Positions 6,431 to 8,935 of a stretch of 8,935 bases of DNA are shown here, in pieces (the stretch's first letter is position 1; every line of letters starts with the position of its first letter). Made by a program: the position numbers and the translations under genes. This DNA is from an uncultured Helicobacter sp. Its GTDB lineage: Bacteria > Campylobacterota > Campylobacteria > Campylobacterales > Helicobacteraceae. The stretch is from NCBI GenBank assembly GCA_944325475.1, contig CALVAF010000093.1, positions 1 through 8,935 of the forward strand, written 5' to 3'. The notes beneath the pieces are model-generated. The model was not told the origin of the DNA. It did no database searches and saw only the letters and a program-made list of their open reading frames with translations.

Positions 6431-7859
6431 TGTTGGAAGATTGGAGTTTATTAAAAGTAGAGAATTTTAAAGAAGATTCAGTAAGAGAGTTTATCATCAT
6501 GCCCTTATTAAAAAAGTTAGGCTTTGTGTTAAAAGATTCTACAAAACAAAAAGAGAATACAAAGCCCACATTAGAAGCGCAGCTTTCCTTGCGGGGTAGG
6601 GCAAAGCTGCAAGTAGGGAGTAATAAGCAGCTAGAAACAGATTTTATGCCAGACTATATGCTTTTTGTGGATTCTAAGATTCACTGCATATTTGATGCAA
6701 AGTCTCCAAGCGAGAGTATCACCAAAGAGAGTAAAAATTATCAGCAGGTTTTACTCTATGCCACGCATTTTAAATCTCCTTATTTTGCCCTTTGTAATGG
6801 TTTTGAGCTAAGGCTTTTTGCTATTGCTAGGCAGGAAGTTTTGCTAGAAATTGCTCTTAAAGACGAATTAGATTCTATACTTAGTAAAAGCAATGGTGAA
6901 AAGATATTCCAAGCTGATGTGACCAATCTAAGAGAAATACAATCAGAATCTATCGACTTTATCATCGACCCTCCTTATGGAGCGAAGATCCCTTATCTTG
7001 ACTTAAGCACAATGTGGAATGTCTGGTTTGATTTGCCTGTGGATAGAGACTTAAAAGAAAGAGAGTGTATCAAAAAGGGTAGCTTAGAAAAAAGCAGTGA
7101 TGAATACCAAGAGCTAATGACAAAATCTCTTAAAGAAATGATCGAGTGTTTAAATATAATCGTTATCTTGCCTTTGTCTTCCAACATCAAGACCCAAAGC
7201 TTTTTCAAATCATTGTAGAATCTGCAGAAAATGTGGGTTTTGAGTATGCAGGAAGTGTGAGACAAGATAATGGACAGGCTAGCTTTAAAAAAGTGCAAAA
7301 TCCTGCTAGTGTCCTAAAGGGGCAAATTATAATTTATTTTAAAAAAATAGATAATCCAAAATCAAGAGCAAAGGCTGATATGGGGCTTGATATAGTGGAG
7401 CAAATGTTTCAAGACATAGAAGCAATTATTATAGAAAACAAAGGTGCAACATTGGAAGAAATATGGAATGAATTGGTTATTAAATCCATGAATAATGGTT
7501 ATTTACACCTAATTTCTGGAAAATTTGAAACATTTATACCTGCCATTAATGAGAGGTTTGAGAAGGACACAGAAGGAAAGTATCACTTGCAAAAAGACTA
7601 TGCACTAACAAACTATGGAATCCCACTAGAAAAACGGGTTGAATATATTACAGAGGCAATACTCAAAAAGGCAGAAGCAGAAAATGGAAAGAGTGTGGGC
7701 TTTGATGATATAGTCTTGCAAGTGATGCCGCTTAGTAAAAATGGGATTCAAGCCAATAAAAAGATGGTTAAAGATGTATTAGAAGAAATTGCGCTCTGTG
7801 ATTTTAAAGCGGGTATGGAAGCTAAAGGGCAAAAGCGGCACACAAGGGAGCTTGTTTGA
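6430..7859 (+). pseudogene. Chimeric, frameshifted restriction-modification remnant (HsdR_N-type nuclease domain joined to half of an adenine methyltransferase)
   Basis: Part 1 (about residues 1-145 from ATG 6430) resembles the N-terminal nuclease domain of type I restriction R subunits: VREFIIMPLLKKLGF, then PDYML (D75) and FDAK (D89-x-K91) of the PD-(D/E)xK site, then QQVLLYATH and ALCNGFELRLF. Part 2 follows at once: ADVTNL, then IDFIIDPPYGAKIPYLDLS with methyltransferase motif IV DPPY (180-183) and the target-side half of an amino-methyltransferase. The usual SAM-binding half with an FxGxG-type motif I is absent both between the parts and downstream. The frame continues to TAG 7216-7218. 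Methyltransferase sequence (RYLAFVFQHQDP onward) instead continues in the next frame from about 7150 to TGA 7857-7859, followed by a helical C-terminal region of unknown role. Restoring one A at 7152-7154 joins them seamlessly. GTG 6427 is an alternative start, but ATG 6430 has AAGGGA well placed. Probably non-functional for methylation; the nuclease-like N-domain might still be made. Confidence 0.75.
7150..7155 (+). other. Frameshift position in the methyltransferase remnant
   Basis: Codons up to TGT TTA (7147-7152) read as methyltransferase in the first frame (SLKEMIECL). From TAT 7155 on, the next frame reads YNRYLAFVF, the expected strand after it. One extra A in the AAA at 7152-7154 would make TGT TTA AAA TAT AAT CGT and fuse the two. 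The first frame then runs only 22 more codons to TAG. The run is too short for phase variation by slippage, so this looks like a fixed deletion or a sequencing error. GTG 7146 could open the second frame but has no ribosome binding site. Confidence 0.65.
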
Positions 7860-7889
7860 GTAAGATAATTGTGAGTTTTAGGAGAAATT

Positions 7890-8651
7890 ATGGTAGAAAT
7901 TAGTAAAAAAATTCTTAAAATTACAGGTAGTACTAATGCAGAATTTGGGCTGATAAAAGAGGGTGATAAGGTGCTTTTGGGTTTGAGTGGCGGGAAAGAT
8001 TCAATACTTTTAGCCACTTTATTAGCAAGGCTTAAAAAATATGCCCCCTTTGATTTTGAGTTTAAAGCGCTCACGGTTGATTATGGTCGCGGTGGGGAGT
8101 ATGAATATATTTTTGAATATTGTGAAAAAAATGGGATTCCCTATGAGCTTTACCGCACAGATATTTATAAGATTTTGGAGGAGAATCGCCGTGAGGGTAG
8201 TGTGTATTGTAGCTTTTGTTCGCGTATGCGGAGGGGAGCTTTGTATTCTAAAGCCCTAGAGGGTGGGTTTAATAAAATCGCTTTAGCACACCATTTAGAC
8301 GATGCAGCAGAAAGTTTTATGATGAATCTTGCCTATAATGGTGCTTTGCGTTCGATGCCGCCTATTTATCAGGCGCAAAATGGTTTGTATGTGATTCGTC
8401 CTTTGATTTTTGTGCGGGAGCGGCAGATTATTGATTTCATCACTAAAAATAATATCTATATCGCCCCAGATTGTAATTGCCCAATTTTGTGGCAAAGTGA
8501 TGACAAACGCCCTTATGCAAGAGAGAAAACAAAGCAAATGCTAAAAGAAATGGAAGAAGCTAATCCAGATTTTTTCACTTCACTAAAAGTAGCTTTGGGG
8601 AATGTGCATTTAAATAGCTTATTTGATAAGCGGCATTTAGATAAACATTAA
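7890..8651 (+). CDS. ttcA: tRNA cytidine(32) 2-sulfurtransferase TtcA
   Basis: TtcA adenylates C32 of certain tRNAs and replaces the 2-oxygen with sulfur, using an Fe-S cluster. The 253 residues contain the PP-loop SGGKDS (33-38), the C107-x-x-C110 pair in YCSFCSRMRRG, the HHLDDAAES segment of the ATP-pyrophosphatase fold, and the C-terminal cysteines in DCNCP (C195, C197). One of these should be the third cluster ligand. CxxC with the central HHLDD separates TtcA from the lysidine synthetase TilS, which lacks the cysteines. AGGAG (7880-7884) precedes the ATG by 5 bases. It begins 30 bp after the restriction-modification remnant with no obvious promoter in the gap, so it may depend on read-through from yajR or on a promoter inside the remnant. 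No truncation is seen. Confidence 0.9.
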   Translation: MVEISKKILKITGSTNAEFGLIKEGDKVLLGLSGGKDSILLATLLARLKKYAPFDFEFKALTVDYGRGGEYEYIFEYCEKNGIPYELYRTDIYKILEENRREGSVYCSFCSRMRRGALYSKALEGGFNKIALAHHLDDAAESFMMNLAYNGALRSMPPIYQAQNGLYVIRPLIFVRERQIIDFITKNNIYIAPDCNCPILWQSDDKRPYAREKTKQMLKEMEEANPDFFTSLKVALGNVHLNSLFDKRHLDKH

Positions 8652-8780
8652 TCTAAATTGAAAAATTTTGAAGTTAAGCCTTTTTATGTTTTGAAAAATT
8701 ACAATATTGCTTTTTGATTCTTCTAATTTGTGTAATATAGTTACATTTTTTTATTTTTTTGCAATATTTTTTTAAAATAC

Positions 8781-8807
8781 ATATTGTATATAAATAATAT
8801 TGTATAT
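8781..8807 (+). repeat. Tandem-like direct repeat ATATTGTATAT, two copies 16 bp apart
   Basis: ATATTGTATAT occurs exactly at 8781-8791 and 8797-8807 with a 5-base gap. The second copy lies inside the inverted repeat at 8792-8812. It sits within a 188-bp AT-rich spacer (8652-8839) between ttcA and the next gene. That spacer also holds three T7 tracts (8746-8752, 8754-8760, 8767-8773) and the self-complementary CAATATTG (8702-8709). Copies one and a half helical turns apart could be paired protein sites or a duplicated promoter element, but low complexity makes chance repeats more likely than usual. Confidence 0.45.
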
Positions 8808-8812
8808 TATTT
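8792..8812. promoter_or_regulatory. Perfect 9-bp inverted repeat overlapping a probable promoter (candidate operator)
   Basis: AAATAATAT (8792-8800) and its exact reverse complement ATATTATTT (8804-8812) flank a 3-base centre, TGT. TATAAAT (8789-8795) is the best -10-like element for the downstream gene and overlaps the left arm, so the palindrome would cover the -10 and transcription start. That is the usual place for a repressor site. It resembles the AT-rich dyads bound by Fur, NikR or PerR-type regulators in this group only in general character; I cannot name the regulator. RNA hairpin formation would be weak with A-T pairs only, so a terminator is unlikely. Confidence 0.45.
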
Positions 8813-8839
8813 TGGTGAAATTTTAAAGAAAGGAAAAAT

Positions 8840-8935
8840 ATGAGTTTTTATTCTATACCAGAAAGTGTAAAAAATGAAGATTATAGGTTTTTAGTTAAAG
8901 CATGGGAAGATTATAAAGAAGGAAGAATAGATAGT
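8840..8935 (+). CDS. Start of an unrecognised protein (partial, runs off the right end)
   Basis: From ATG 8840 the frame is open to the window end for 32 codons, beginning MSFYSIPESVKNEDYRFLVK and continuing with an acidic, aromatic stretch ending GRIDS. AAAGG (8829-8833) gives a good ribosome binding site 6 bases upstream, and an AT-rich promoter-like region with a palindrome precedes it. No signal peptide or membrane segment is present so far; the start looks like a soluble helical protein. The codons are more AT-biased than in hslU or yajR, which with the AT-rich leader hints at an accessory gene. The family cannot be named from this fragment. Confidence 0.65.
   Translation, partial: MSFYSIPESVKNEDYRFLVKAWEDYKEGRIDS

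Noticed and set aside
7146..7859. A separate gene starting at GTG 7146
   Set aside because: It has no ribosome binding site, and its first residues continue the methyltransferase fold of the preceding frame, so it is the back part of a frameshifted gene.
8658..8700. TTGAAAAATT repeated at 8658-8667 and 8691-8700 as a terminator or attachment site
   Set aside because: The copies are direct rather than inverted, short and low in complexity; no GC-rich stem is present.
8746..8773. T7 tracts as phase-variable homopolymers
   Set aside because: Runs of seven are below the length usually associated with frequent slippage in Helicobacter, and T-tracts are normal upstream of promoters in this group.
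1..8935. CRISPR array, tRNA, rRNA or insertion sequence
   Set aside because: No regularly spaced repeats, no tRNA-like cloverleaf in the short spacers, and no transposase-like frame or terminal repeats were seen.

Overview
The window looks like a core chromosomal segment of a non-pylori Helicobacter, probably enterohepatic. Three things point there: the low G+C content; the order rplI-hslV-hslU-era-csd6, which I recall as the order in H. pylori (HP0514-HP0518); and proteins that resemble the H. pylori and Campylobacter versions closely. The genus is inferred from gene order and protein resemblance, not from a database search.

Layout. Positions 1-78 are the last 25 codons of an unidentified upstream gene. 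A sigma-70-type promoter (extended -10 at 113-121) precedes a tightly packed plus-strand operon at 144-4389: rplI (ribosomal protein L9), hslV and hslU (ATP-dependent protease peptidase and unfoldase), era (ribosome-assembly GTPase) and csd6 (periplasmic peptidoglycan L,D-carboxypeptidase). rplI carries an in-frame TAG at codon 47, so L9 is either broken or made in two pieces. rdgB (clean-up of non-canonical purine NTPs) converges on csd6 from the minus strand and overlaps its tail by 15 bp. Across a 76-bp divergent spacer lies yajR, an MFS transporter with a C-terminal cytoplasmic YAM-like domain.

The accessory part is 6430-7859. Here an HsdR_N-type nuclease domain (PD-(D/E)xK fold) is joined directly to the DPPY half of an adenine DNA methyltransferase. 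The methyltransferase's SAM-binding N-terminal half is missing, and a one-base frameshift follows near 7152. It reads as a decayed, internally deleted restriction-modification locus caught between yajR and ttcA. ttcA (tRNA C32 2-thiolation) follows intact. After it comes a very AT-rich 188-bp spacer with a perfect 9-bp inverted repeat over the likely promoter, then the first 32 codons of an unrecognised gene that runs off the end.

Functionally, the left part combines translation and ribosome genes (rplI, era) with protein quality control (hslUV) and cell-shape peptidoglycan trimming (csd6). The rest is nucleotide-pool hygiene, an exporter-like carrier, a defence-gene fossil and a tRNA modification enzyme. 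I see no CRISPR array, IS element, rRNA or tRNA. The points most worth following are the split L9, the chimeric restriction-modification remnant and the operator-like palindrome near the right end. I do not see a complete new biological system.
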